The notes: generated by a model not told the origin, from the letters alone. Positions 1 to 7,252 are shown, counted from the first letter of the stretch. The stretch is 7,699 nucleotides of DNA from Bacteroidota bacterium (GCA_023396345.1 JAEWWO010000131.1:1-7699); one strand, 5' to 3'. Made by a program: numbers and translations.

Positions 1-1434
1 GTCAAACCCTGCTGTATTGAAAGCTCCGTTTTTGTTTGTATTATAAAACGTGATACTTTGAGAATCATTTACATTTTCATCAACATTTAAAATAGCGAAA
101 GCCGTATCCTGCATTTCAATAGACGCATTTAAGCGATACTTATCTTTGCGGGATTCGGAGGTGATTTCGTTTTGAATTTTATGTAAATCGGTTTTTGTAA
201 ATTGCTGTAAAGAAGTGAGTCCATGATAATTGGTGAGGTAACGAATAATAGAAGCCGTTTCTTTTTTATCCCTATCATTCTTTGCCGGGTAATGTTGAGC
301 AAATCTGTTTTGCTGCGAACGTTTTGAAACAGCCGATGCACTTTGCGGACCCACTGCCGCCAGCAAAGCTACCACTGCCAGTGAAACAGGAATCACTTTT
401 ATATTATCATGCCTGCTCAGTAAAAAGTAAACAGTAATCCCTGTAAGCCACACAGCCAGCGCGATTAAAGCATACCGCTCCTCAGTAATTCCATAATCCG
501 ATACTCTTTTGTAAATAGCCAGCACCAATAAAATCAAAAGGGGAATCATGGTGATATAAAATGATTTAGAAAAAAAACGAATCCATTTGTTTCCTTCAGA
601 ATTACGAACAGGGTGTATCAGCAATAAAGATAAAATTCCAAATGCTGCATAAGCAATTATAAGCATGGAAACATAACCATTAGGAAGTTCCCACTCAATA
701 AGAATTTTTACTTCGTACAACAATAAAATCACCAGATAAATAGTCATTAACGGTATGAGTACATATTGCGTGAAAATTTTTAATCCTTTGGGATAATTTT
801 GCTCTCCATACTCCCCTTTTCTTACATCCGGCACACCAGCTAAAAACAAAGTTGTATTAAAGGCGATGATAGCACTCAGGACTACTTTTATGTACGTTTC
901 TTCTCTTATATCAGCATTAAACAATTTATCTACAGCAAATATAGCCAGGCATAAACCCAGTATAATCACTCCGCTATATACTGCACACATAAGAATACGC
1001 AGAAAAACAGTTTTATTAAAATACCAGAATTCTTCATTAAAACCTTTCCGGAGAAAAGCCCCAAATGCCACAGCCAGATGAAAAGCTACCAGAAATAAAA
1101 CAATAATATACACATGCGACTCTATAATTTCAGGTTTCACTAAGAACATTATCAACCCCGAAAGTGCAACGCCTGCCAGTTTTACAATCCATTTAAAACT
1201 GGATGATTTATTTTCAGCATCAGCATATAAGTCTGTGGCTAAAGTAAGCGTAAGCGACATCAGGCAAAAGCCAAGAAACTTAGCCAGATCAATATTTAAA
1301 AACGTTTTCTCTTTATTATCTACCATGTAAATAGCAGTAACCGTCGCCAGCAATATCAGCAATGATTTGAGCGGAAAGCGAAACAATACTTTTTTAATAT
1401 TTCCGAAAAGTTCTGTGAGGGAAATCCATTTCAT
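1..1434 (-). CDS. DUF4153 domain-containing polytopic membrane protein, C-terminus cut by window edge
   Basis: The frame is open from an ATG at 1434 to base 1 (478 codons, no stop), so the 3' end lies outside the window. After a short amphipathic start (MKWISLTELFGNIKKVLFRFP) come about ten hydrophobic segments up to residue ~360, the first at about 24-38. A soluble part begins near G362-P363-Q364 and contains SASAVSKRSQQNR (about 365-377). The early RFP (19-21), the loop motif DYGITEERY (313-321) and the GPxSAxxVSxRSQ stretch are what I associate with the DUF4153 family of Bacteroidota inner-membrane proteins. These usually run to about 600 residues, so roughly 100-140 are probably missing. 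The biochemical role of the family is unknown. The gene is divergent from the small CxxC gene at 1575 and not part of the coaX cluster. Family call fairly sure, function unknown. Confidence 0.85.
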   Translation of the reverse strand, partial: MKWISLTELFGNIKKVLFRFPLKSLLILLATVTAIYMVDNKEKTFLNIDLAKFLGFCLMSLTLTLATDLYADAENKSSSFKWIVKLAGVALSGLIMFLVKPEIIESHVYIIVLFLVAFHLAVAFGAFLRKGFNEEFWYFNKTVFLRILMCAVYSGVIILGLCLAIFAVDKLFNADIREETYIKVVLSAIIAFNTTLFLAGVPDVRKGEYGEQNYPKGLKIFTQYVLIPLMTIYLVILLLYEVKILIEWELPNGYVSMLIIAYAAFGILSLLLIHPVRNSEGNKWIRFFSKSFYITMIPLLILLVLAIYKRVSDYGITEERYALIALAVWLTGITVYFLLSRHDNIKVIPVSLAVVALLAAVGPQSASAVSKRSQQNRFAQHYPAKNDRDKKETASIIRYLTNYHGLTSLQQFTKTDLHKIQNEITSESRKDKYRLNASIEMQDTAFAILNVDENVNDSQSITFYNTNKNGAFNTAGFD

Positions 1435-1440
1435 AGAATA

Positions 1441-1452
1441 AAGTTTAAACTT
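1441..1452. repeat. 12-bp perfect palindrome upstream of the DUF4153 gene
   Basis: AAGTTTAAACTT is its own reverse complement and lies 7-18 bases upstream of the DUF4153 start codon. On the minus strand it overlaps TAAGTTTA (1446-1453), a 7/8 match to the Bacteroidota -7 box TAnnTTTG, but I find no TTG element at the usual 19-21 bp spacing. It could be a regulator site or chance in AT-rich DNA. Confidence 0.3.
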
Positions 1453-1534
1453 ACATATTTTCAATACTATCGGCTTTGCAGCAAACTGACGGATGATGAT
1501 TTAACAGATATTAAATTTTAATATTTACTTCTAC

Positions 1535-1548
1535 TTGTAAATTTACAA
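1535..1548. promoter_or_regulatory. 14-bp perfect palindrome, candidate operator
   Basis: TTGTAAATTTACAA is a perfect inverted repeat. Its left end coincides with the putative -33 TTG of the small-protein promoter and the rest lies in the spacer, where a bound dimeric regulator would block or reposition RNA polymerase. The region is AT-rich, so a chance palindrome is possible, but 14 perfect bases placed on a promoter deserve note. The cognate regulator is unknown. Confidence 0.4.
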
Positions 1549-1566
1549 TCAATAATTGTATATTCG
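1535..1566 (+). promoter_or_regulatory. Bacteroidota-type promoter for the small CxxC protein gene
   Basis: TTG (1535-1537), a 21-bp spacer, then TATATTCG (1559-1566), which matches the phylum's -7 consensus TAnnTTTG at 7 of 8 positions and is followed by CAAC. The start codon at 1575 is only 8 bases after the box, so the leader would be a few bases at most. This fits the SD-independent starts of the phylum but needs transcript evidence. The spacing and both elements agree with the consensus. Confidence 0.5.
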
Positions 1567-1574
1567 CAACATCT

Positions 1575-1811
1575 ATGAAAGGATTGTTGAAAATATCATT
1601 TGTAATAGTATTACTTTTTGTATTCGCCGCCAGCGCCGATGCGCAATGCGCTATCTGTACCAAAACTGCATCGCAACTGGGAGAAGGTCCTGCAAAAGCA
1701 CTCAATTCGGGTATACTTTATTTAATGAGTATTCCTCTTTCTCTGATATTCTTTATTGGCTACAGATGGTACAAAAAAGATAAGCAGTTCCGCAAAGAAG
1801 AGAATTCTTAA
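1575..1811 (+). CDS. Small exported/membrane CxxC protein (78 aa), function unknown
   Basis: A 78-residue protein starting at ATG 1575. An N-terminal signal-like segment (K3, then hydrophobic residues 4-19) ends in ASADA, with a likely signal-peptidase site after A23, leaving a mature chain that begins Q24-C25. C25-A-I-C28 is a CxxC pair close to the new N-terminus. A second hydrophobic stretch (about G46-Y63, containing [11 protein letters not shown] at 44-54) is probably a transmembrane helix, followed by a strongly basic/charged tail ([13 protein letters not shown]). I recall similar short CAxC...GILYLMxIP proteins across Bacteroidota, usually annotated hypothetical. The CxxC could bind metal or haem or act in thiol redox, but nothing here decides. 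If cleaved, the CxxC would face the periplasm. The site is not a lipobox. The gene overlaps the chrA stop tail to tail. Confidence 0.8.
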   Translation: MKGLLKISFVIVLLFVFAASADAQCAICTKTASQLGEGPAKALNSGILYLMSIPLSLIFFIGYRWYKKDKQFRKEENS

Positions 1812-3073
1812 AAAACCAAACCCAGTAGCAAACAAGCCAGTACAATGTACGGCGCTTTAATTTTGGTAAATCTCAGCAACAAAAATGTTCCGGTAATGGT
1901 AATCAAATTCAGCCAGGGAGTAGGATTAGCTTGTGTAATGTCTACCGATAAGTCCTGAAACAAAAACAGGCACGATGCAAATATAATACCTACAATGGCT
2001 GCATTAATGCCCTCCTGCGCACGGTAGATAACTGCATATCTTTTTAAGTAATTCCACACCGGAAAGAAAAATAACACCAATAAAGTAGACGGCAGAAAGA
2101 TGGCTACTGTGGCTATAACACTTCCCTGCAATTGTGCAACCGTACCTTTATCTTTTGCCACCATTCCTCCCACAAAAGAGGCAATGGAAAAAGTGGGACC
2201 AGGCACCGCTTTTAATACACCATAGCCGGTAAGAAAATCCTGTTTCTCCATACGTAACCTCTCTGTATCTTGCTGCTGTTTAGCGGTCTCCGGACGTACA
2301 ACATACTGCTCATACATCATGGGTGTTAAAACATCGCCTCCACCAAACACCAAAGAACCGAAGCGATAAAAGTTTTCAAACAGATTAAATTTCCAGCGGT
2401 TGTCCCAGTCATTTTTTCTGGAAGTTTCCGATAAGAAACCCGCTACGGCAAATACAATTACAAATGCCCAGATGTTCCTCCATTTAATTCTTCTGCCGGG
2501 TCTTTCTTTTTGAGGAATTCTTTTCTTAGAAAAACTGGTTATAATGCCTGAAAGCAATATCACACCCGGAAACACCCATGCACTTTTAAAAAACAGATAA
2601 GTAACAATCGTTACCGCTACCAAAATAATACGTGTAATGGGATTATTCACCGAAATCCGCATGAGTTTATATCCCGAATAAGCAATGAAACCAATAGCCA
2701 TCGGATTAATGTATTTAAACAGTCGTGCAGTATCTACATTGCTTTCATTGAGATAAACAAGCAAAAAAGAAAAGGCGCCCATGATGGTTGCAGCGGGCAA
2801 CACCCACACGCATAACGCAAGAATAGAAAGAATTAAACCGCCGCGCTTATAACCTATTAACGTAACAATTTGTGTAGAAGAGGCACCGGGCAACATCTGG
2901 CAAAATCCGTTGTACTCTAACAGCTCTTCTTCTGTGATATCTTTTCTTTGGTCAACAAAAGTCTTATACATCATGGCAAGATGTGCCTGAGCACCACCAA
3001 ATGCTGTGATACTGAATAATAAAACTGATTTTAAAAAACTGATATGCCGCCTTAGCTTTACAAAGTTAGTCAC
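1808..3073 (-). CDS. chrA: Chromate transporter, two-domain ChrA of the CHR family
   Basis: A 421-residue polytopic inner-membrane protein with both halves of the long-chain CHR architecture. The N-terminal half carries FGGAQAHL (25-32) and LPGASSTQ...IGYKRGG (61-79). The C-terminal half carries [12 protein letters not shown] (242-253) and [14 protein letters not shown] (290-303). A hydrophilic stretch (about 182-200) links them. Characterised members export chromate in a sulfate-antagonised way, but many homologues have untested substrates, so chromate efflux is inferred. The N-half has Ala at A28 and A64, where FGGP and GP(S/T)STQ are the more familiar forms. The start is GTG at 3073: an in-frame stop lies at 3092-3094 with no ATG between, and the next Met (34) would delete the FGG motif. 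The gene lies 74 bp after the CNNM-like gene and could be its operon partner. It converges on the small CxxC gene. Confidence 0.9.
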   Translation of the reverse strand: MTNFVKLRRHISFLKSVLLFSITAFGGAQAHLAMMYKTFVDQRKDITEEELLEYNGFCQMLPGASSTQIVTLIGYKRGGLILSILALCVWVLPAATIMGAFSFLLVYLNESNVDTARLFKYINPMAIGFIAYSGYKLMRISVNNPITRIILVAVTIVTYLFFKSAWVFPGVILLSGIITSFSKKRIPQKERPGRRIKWRNIWAFVIVFAVAGFLSETSRKNDWDNRWKFNLFENFYRFGSLVFGGGDVLTPMMYEQYVVRPETAKQQQDTERLRMEKQDFLTGYGVLKAVPGPTFSIASFVGGMVAKDKGTVAQLQGSVIATVAIFLPSTLLVLFFFPVWNYLKRYAVIYRAQEGINAAIVGIIFASCLFLFQDLSVDITQANPTPWLNLITITGTFLLLRFTKIKAPYIVLACLLLGLVF

Positions 3074-3147
3074 AGAAAACGTATCTGAAGTTTAGATTTT
3101 CGTTACTGTGAAAGTAGTAAAAAAAGCTTACAGATTAAAAAAATTTT

Positions 3148-4428
3148 TTATCTCAGAATTTGTAGCTTTACCAATCCTATTTTTGTTTCTGATACACTGA
3201 TGATATCAAACACATAGTTGTCTACAATCACACGTTCTTTGTATTTGGGTATACGTTTGTTTTCGCGAATGATGAAGCCGGATAAGGTTTCTGATTCTTT
3301 TTCGGGAAAATCAAAATCGTATTTCTCGTTCAGCCTGCTTAATTCTATTCTGCCAGAAAAAATAAATTCGTTTTCGGAGATTCTTTTTTCTACGTAATTA
3401 TTTTTACCGAACTGATCATCTGCCTCTCCGAACAATTCACGAATAATATTATCTACGGTAATGATTCCTGCTGTACCGCCAAACTCATCTACCACCCATG
3501 CAATGCTTTTTCTTTCCTGAGAAAAACGATGCAGTAAATCGGTTACAGTTTTTGTTTCAGGCACAATAAAAACAGGCAATAAGATGCTTTGCAAATCCGG
3601 TGGATTTTTAAAGAAATCTACCATCAACACATATCCCAGTATATTGTCGATATTATCTTCATAGACAATCATTTTATCCTGTCCGCTTTCGGTAATTTTT
3701 TCTATGGCGGTGGCAATGTCTGTTTTTATATCTAACCCTTCTACCTCGGTTCTGGGAGTAAGGCTCTGTCTTATTTTTACGGAAGGAAGATACAATGCAT
3801 TCTCAAACATATGGGTATTGATAGCGAGATGATTCACATCTTCCTCTTCTTCTTCGTCGTACTGATAGCTTCTTTGTTCTCCGTGAGCAACATCAAATGC
3901 ATGTTTCTCGGAATTGATGCGCACATTGAACAAATATTTTAATATCCCGTTCGCAAAATTCTGAAACATAGAAGTTATCGGTGTAAAAACACTATAGAAG
4001 AAATTAAACACGGGCATTAAAGTGTACAGTAAACGATCGTTTCTGTTGAACAATACACGCGCCAGAAATTTCCCGATGAAAAAGAAGAATACCGATGACA
4101 GCAAAACGTTTATGGTTAGTGTAACATACACATTTTCAAAAAGAATAGGATTCCAGATATCGAGTTTCATCATCCAGAAAAAACTGAGGGCATATAAAAC
4201 AGTACTTAGTACAATGCCGAAATAGCAGGTGGAAATAAAGAGATGCGCATCATCAACAAACTTGCCCATCAACACGCCTTCTGCGGTTCCCTGATTGCGT
4301 CTTAACTCTACATTTAATCTGTTGGCACTCACAAAAGAAGCCTTCATGCCGGCAAAAAACAGCATCATCAATAATGATAATACAATACCTATAATTACAA
4401 GAAGTTGTGATATATATTCCGGCGCCAT
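3148..4428 (-). CDS. CNNM/CorC (hemolysin-family) DUF21-CBS-CorC_HlyC membrane protein with altered DUF21 motifs
   Basis: A 426-residue protein with the family's three-part layout: an N-terminal DUF21 membrane domain (about 5-165, several hydrophobic helices), a CBS pair (about 220-340), and a C-terminal CorC_HlyC/transporter-associated domain (about 345-426). Diagnostic motifs are LTPRTEVEGLD (223-233) and DEFGGTAGIITVDNIIRELFGE (314-335). An acidic run, DEEEEED (191-197), sits in the membrane-to-CBS linker. Relatives are linked to Mg2+ (and possibly Co2+) efflux; 'hemolysin' is a legacy name. Three usually conserved DUF21 sites differ. Helix 1 has AGMKASF where SGxEIAF is usual (K29 for Glu). 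Helix 2 has FGIVL where GNN is usual (71-73). Helix 3 has GKFLAR (119-124) where GE(F/L)xPK is usual. Length and regulatory domains look normal, so the gene does not look decayed. It starts at ATG 4428, 61 bp after lptC. GldE of gliding bacteria is a paralogous alternative, but no gld neighbours are present. Confidence 0.88.
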   Translation of the reverse strand: MAPEYISQLLVIIGIVLSLLMMLFFAGMKASFVSANRLNVELRRNQGTAEGVLMGKFVDDAHLFISTCYFGIVLSTVLYALSFFWMMKLDIWNPILFENVYVTLTINVLLSSVFFFFIGKFLARVLFNRNDRLLYTLMPVFNFFYSVFTPITSMFQNFANGILKYLFNVRINSEKHAFDVAHGEQRSYQYDEEEEEDVNHLAINTHMFENALYLPSVKIRQSLTPRTEVEGLDIKTDIATAIEKITESGQDKMIVYEDNIDNILGYVLMVDFFKNPPDLQSILLPVFIVPETKTVTDLLHRFSQERKSIAWVVDEFGGTAGIITVDNIIRELFGEADDQFGKNNYVEKRISENEFIFSGRIELSRLNEKYDFDFPEKESETLSGFIIRENKRIPKYKERVIVDNYVFDIISVSETKIGLVKLQILR

Positions 4429-4489
4429 TTACGGTGATTTTAAATCAGTTGCAATATAGTAAAAATATTGTTTAACCCGAATGGATTTT

Positions 4490-5074
4490 TTATTGTCCGG
4501 GCAAAGTTGTGTCAGCCACAGACATCTGGCTATTGTGTACTTCTGTGAAATAATAACTGCTAAAATCCTGCTTGGCTCTGAAGCCGCTGCCATTGATAAC
4601 GGAATAAGGTATTTTCTGATAGAACCATATTTTTTTATCGGTGTATATTTCCTGTGTGCTCTGGTCCCACCAAAGTTCAGAGGTCTTCATGGTATCGCCT
4701 TTAATATTGTAAAAAACAACACTGTCTCTTAAAAATACTTTGGAATCCTGCACAAAATATTTTCCGTATTTGGCAGTTAAAAAACTCTCGGCTATGGTAG
4801 TGGAATCTCTGTAAAATGTTACAAACAAACTTTTAGGAAATATAACGGCTGCGCTGTCATTTTCTCTGCGAAGCATATAGGGCGCTTTAAGTTGAGCTTT
4901 TACGATACCTCCGAGACTTAACACACTGGTAATTTCAAAACCTTCCTCTACATTCTCTTTACCTTTTCCCAGACTCTGCACTTCTTTTAAATCGTTCTGG
5001 CAAGAGGTTAAAAGAAAACAGCTGCCAAAAAATAAAGCAGCTGAAAATATAATATGGTAAATAGCTTTATTCAT
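4490..5074 (-). CDS. lptC: LptC, LPS-export ABC transporter periplasmic lipoprotein
   Basis: A 194-residue protein with a lipoprotein signal: a hydrophobic stretch 8-22 followed by the lipobox L22-T23-S24-C25, so mature LptC would be lipid-anchored at C25. The rest is beta-rich, as in the LptC/OstA fold. GDTMKTSELWWDQSTQEIYTDKKI starts at G126, and INGSGFRAKQDFSSYYF (160-176) follows; this is the paired L-x-T-x-x-L-x-W ... G-x-G pattern of the family. LptC takes LPS from the LptB2FG inner-membrane ATPase and passes it to the periplasmic LptA bridge. E. coli LptC keeps an uncleaved TM anchor, whereas the lipoprotein form is common in Bacteroidota. The start ATG lies inside the end of the upstream OMP gene (8-bp overlap, ATGAATAA), suggesting translational coupling. 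Confidence 0.88.
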   Translation of the reverse strand: MNKAIYHIIFSAALFFGSCFLLTSCQNDLKEVQSLGKGKENVEEGFEITSVLSLGGIVKAQLKAPYMLRRENDSAAVIFPKSLFVTFYRDSTTIAESFLTAKYGKYFVQDSKVFLRDSVVFYNIKGDTMKTSELWWDQSTQEIYTDKKIWFYQKIPYSVINGSGFRAKQDFSSYYFTEVHNSQMSVADTTLPGQ

Positions 5075-6518
5075 ATCTTCTTTTCTGTAGCCATATATCG
5101 CGCAGAGAAAAACCGACTGAAATTCTATAAAAGTTTTCGTATATATTGTTGGTATTGTTTCCTCTTCTTCCTATTTCAAACGAAGTATTGATAATAGAAG
5201 ATGGCATTTGATAACCATACGCCTGATTGCGCAACTGCAAACCGATGCCAAAAGTTATTGCCATTACATTGTAGCCGTCAGCAGAAGAATTTCCTACGTT
5301 GATATAGTCTCTTCCGTAATATCCGCCGATGCTGTAGCGTGCAGTAGAAAATATATTGGTTCCTCTTAAAGGATCAGGAACAAAATATCCGCCGGCTCTT
5401 ATCATCCAGGAATTAGCCAATGCCGTATCTGCTCTGTTGTTTACGTCTCTGTAATCTGTCCAGTTGCTCATGTTATACTCTGCACCAAAGCCGTATTTAT
5501 TGATATGACTGATGTATTTATTAAACATGAAACCACCTTTTAAATGCATAGGTAAAGTAACGTTGCCATTTCGGGCAGGAGTATAACTGATGGTATCTCT
5601 TGGTTTAGGATCTACTCTGTCTGCATCACTCTGATCGTAGGTTACCGTATAATATCCTTCTTCGTAGGTAGCTTTCAGTTTTTGCGACATAGAAGCACTT
5701 ACACCTAAATCAAGATTGTAGGTAGTACGTATTTTAGAAACAGGATCGTTTATTTCTTTCAGTTTAATAGTTTGCTGCACACCTGCATCCCAGGTAAAAC
5801 CGCGAAATCTTGTAGAATTCTTTTTCAGCAATGTTTCGTAAGCAAAAGTATCGTTCAGCACACTTGTAAGCGTTGTATAATTTTTAGATCCGAAATTATA
5901 TCCGGCATTCACACCAATTCTAAAGCCTTTGATAGATTTACCCAATCCTAAAAAAACCTGATTAATACCGCCTTCACCCACATTATTACTAATAGTCGAA
6001 TCAATTTTATTTGTAAACGGATTAGTAGTAAAACCGCTTTCTGCTCTTGTATTGTAGCTGATACGCGTAATGGGTTTTAGCCCGATAGCCATTCCCAAAC
6101 CCGATTTATGTACCGGAAGTCCGATAGTAAAATAAGAAGGTGTAAAGTTACCCGAATTATAAGAGCCGGCAGGAGACACTCTTTGCAGGGTTCTCATATC
6201 CGCCATTATACCCAAATCATAATTCACAGCACCACCTAATCCACCGATTCTGGTTTTCATAAATCCATAGCTGGCAGGATTATCAGGATTCAACGCTGTA
6301 GAGCCCAAATTGGGTTGGTCCAGCACCATGGGATTTCCCTGAGCAGCCGTCATGCCGCCCATAGCCTTGTACTGTACCGACTGATTAGGAAAAATATCGC
6401 CCATTCCGTAACGCGAAAAAGGTGAGTTTTCCTGCGCAAATGTGCTCAAAGAAAATAGTACACCGAAAGCCAAAAACAGTAAATGTTTTTTATTTTGAAT
6501 TGATTTTACTGATAGCAT
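5067..6518 (-). CDS. Outer-membrane beta-barrel protein of the coaX-lptC locus, function unknown
   Basis: A 483-residue exported protein. Its signal peptide has a basic n-region (K5, K10, K11), a hydrophobic core 13-25 and cleavage after A28 (TFA|QEN). The mature start, NSPFSRYGMGD (31-41), is typical of a family of Bacteroidota outer-membrane proteins. The rest alternates polar and hydrophobic residues with many Gly, Tyr and aromatic positions, as in beta-strands, and ends in strand-like FYRISVGFSLRDIWLQKRRYE. I find no TonB box, plug or peptidoglycan-binding motif. A FadL-like transport barrel is the nearest type I can suggest, with low confidence. It starts at ATG 6518 inside the 3' end of coaX (29-bp overlap, different frame), and its own end overlaps lptC by 8 bp, so it is translated from the same message as an LPS-export component. 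A role in envelope biogenesis is plausible but only inferred from context. Confidence 0.82.
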   Translation of the reverse strand: MLSVKSIQNKKHLLFLAFGVLFSLSTFAQENSPFSRYGMGDIFPNQSVQYKAMGGMTAAQGNPMVLDQPNLGSTALNPDNPASYGFMKTRIGGLGGAVNYDLGIMADMRTLQRVSPAGSYNSGNFTPSYFTIGLPVHKSGLGMAIGLKPITRISYNTRAESGFTTNPFTNKIDSTISNNVGEGGINQVFLGLGKSIKGFRIGVNAGYNFGSKNYTTLTSVLNDTFAYETLLKKNSTRFRGFTWDAGVQQTIKLKEINDPVSKIRTTYNLDLGVSASMSQKLKATYEEGYYTVTYDQSDADRVDPKPRDTISYTPARNGNVTLPMHLKGGFMFNKYISHINKYGFGAEYNMSNWTDYRDVNNRADTALANSWMIRAGGYFVPDPLRGTNIFSTARYSIGGYYGRDYINVGNSSADGYNVMAITFGIGLQLRNQAYGYQMPSSIINTSFEIGRRGNNTNNIYENFYRISVGFSLRDIWLQKRRYE

Positions 6519-7242
6519 ATAAGCCTTTATAAATTAAATATGGGTCTGCAAATATCTTGTTTTTTAAATGAGGCAGAAAAAATGAGGCATCTCCGCCGGT
6601 TAAAAGCACGTTAAATTTACTGTATTTTTCTTTATACAGGTCAATAACGCCGTCTATTTCCTTGCTCATTCCTAAAATTACCCCACTCTGAATATTGGTT
6701 TTTGTATCGTAGCCAACCAAAGGAAAATTCCATTCCGGGTCTATCAGCGGCAGTTTGGCCGTGAATTGATTCATAGATTTCATACGCATATACAAACCGG
6801 GAGAAATGGAGCCTCCTAAAAATTCATTGAACTTATTGATGAAATTATACGTAATACAGGAGCCTAATCCTATAATCAGATTATGTTGCTTGGGATACTG
6901 CGAAATGGCTGCCATCAACATCGCCCAGCGATCGGCACCAACAGTGGGTGCTGCATTTTTAGACGGAACAGTTATTGGCAAATTACTTTCGTGCGTAACC
7001 AGATGAAATTTTGTGTGCTGCTGCAACAATTCTTCAATGCCTTTATCATGTTCTATCACCGAGGATAATACAGCGTTTTTTGGTTTAAATTCATCAATGA
7101 TGGATTGAATGTCTCCGGTAATATTTTCTTCATTCAGCACTCTTTCTTCCACAACTTTATCCTTCGACATTACCGCACATTTGTAACGGCTGTTGCCAAA
7201 ATCAAGACACAAAGTATTAGATGGTGCTCCGAATAAATTCAT
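6490..7242 (-). CDS. coaX: Type III pantothenate kinase CoaX
   Basis: A 250-residue cytoplasmic kinase of the ASKHA fold that phosphorylates pantothenate, the first step of coenzyme A synthesis. Visible motifs in order are the phosphate-binding LDFGNSRYK (13-21), TVGADRWAML (100-109) with the conserved Asp of GxDR at D104, GGSISPGLYMRMKSM (143-157), the T180/T182-containing NIQSG region and TGGDA (215-219). The length matches the family. Unusually, the second ATPase motif reads GLGSCITYNF (125-134), where I expect D-x-G-T-x-x-T-x-D; Gly125 and Asn133 stand in for acidic residues. D14 and D104 are retained, so I still expect kinase function, possibly with changed cation dependence. The start ATG 7242 puts the DxGNS motif at the usual distance from the N-terminus. 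It heads the minus-strand cluster and overlaps the OMP gene by 29 bp. Confidence 0.92.
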   Translation of the reverse strand: MNLFGAPSNTLCLDFGNSRYKCAVMSKDKVVEERVLNEENITGDIQSIIDEFKPKNAVLSSVIEHDKGIEELLQQHTKFHLVTHESNLPITVPSKNAAPTVGADRWAMLMAAISQYPKQHNLIIGLGSCITYNFINKFNEFLGGSISPGLYMRMKSMNQFTAKLPLIDPEWNFPLVGYDTKTNIQSGVILGMSKEIDGVIDLYKEKYSKFNVLLTGGDASFFLPHLKNKIFADPYLIYKGLYAISKINSK

Positions 7243-7252
7243 AATTAATCCG

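Noticed and set aside
129..341. Minus-strand open frame of 70 codons
   Set aside because: It is an out-of-frame shadow on the same strand as the DUF4153 frame, which reads through without a stop and carries the conserved GPQSA...SKRSQ region here.
866..1081. Plus-strand open frame of 71 codons
   Set aside because: It is antisense to the DUF4153 gene, whose continuous 478-codon frame and family motifs explain this stretch.
1511..1705. Minus-strand open frame of 64 codons
   Set aside because: It is antisense to the small CxxC gene, whose signal peptide, CxxC and TM helix make it the credible reading. Part of this frame covers the promoter palindrome.
3109..3116. TACTTTCA on the minus strand as a -7 box for chrA
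   Set aside because: Only 6 of 8 consensus positions match and no TTG element lies at the expected spacing, so a separate chrA promoter is not supported.
3137..3150. A7/T6 run at the end of the CNNM gene, considered as a terminator
   Set aside because: It is a simple A-tract/T-tract with no GC stem or loop; a self-complementary run alone does not make a believable terminator.
3838..3858. Acidic DEEEEED run in the CNNM-like protein considered as a tandem repeat
   Set aside because: It is a short low-complexity run in the linker between the membrane and CBS domains, where such composition is common.
4452..4470. CAATAT...ATATTG inverted repeat between lptC and the CNNM gene
   Set aside because: A 6-bp AT-only stem with no T-tract after it on the minus strand; such repeats are expected by chance in AT-rich spacers.
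4481..4732. Plus-strand open frame of 83 codons opposite lptC
   Set aside because: It lies wholly antisense to a well-supported lptC reading frame, has no recognisable domain and no promoter-like sequence that I can support.
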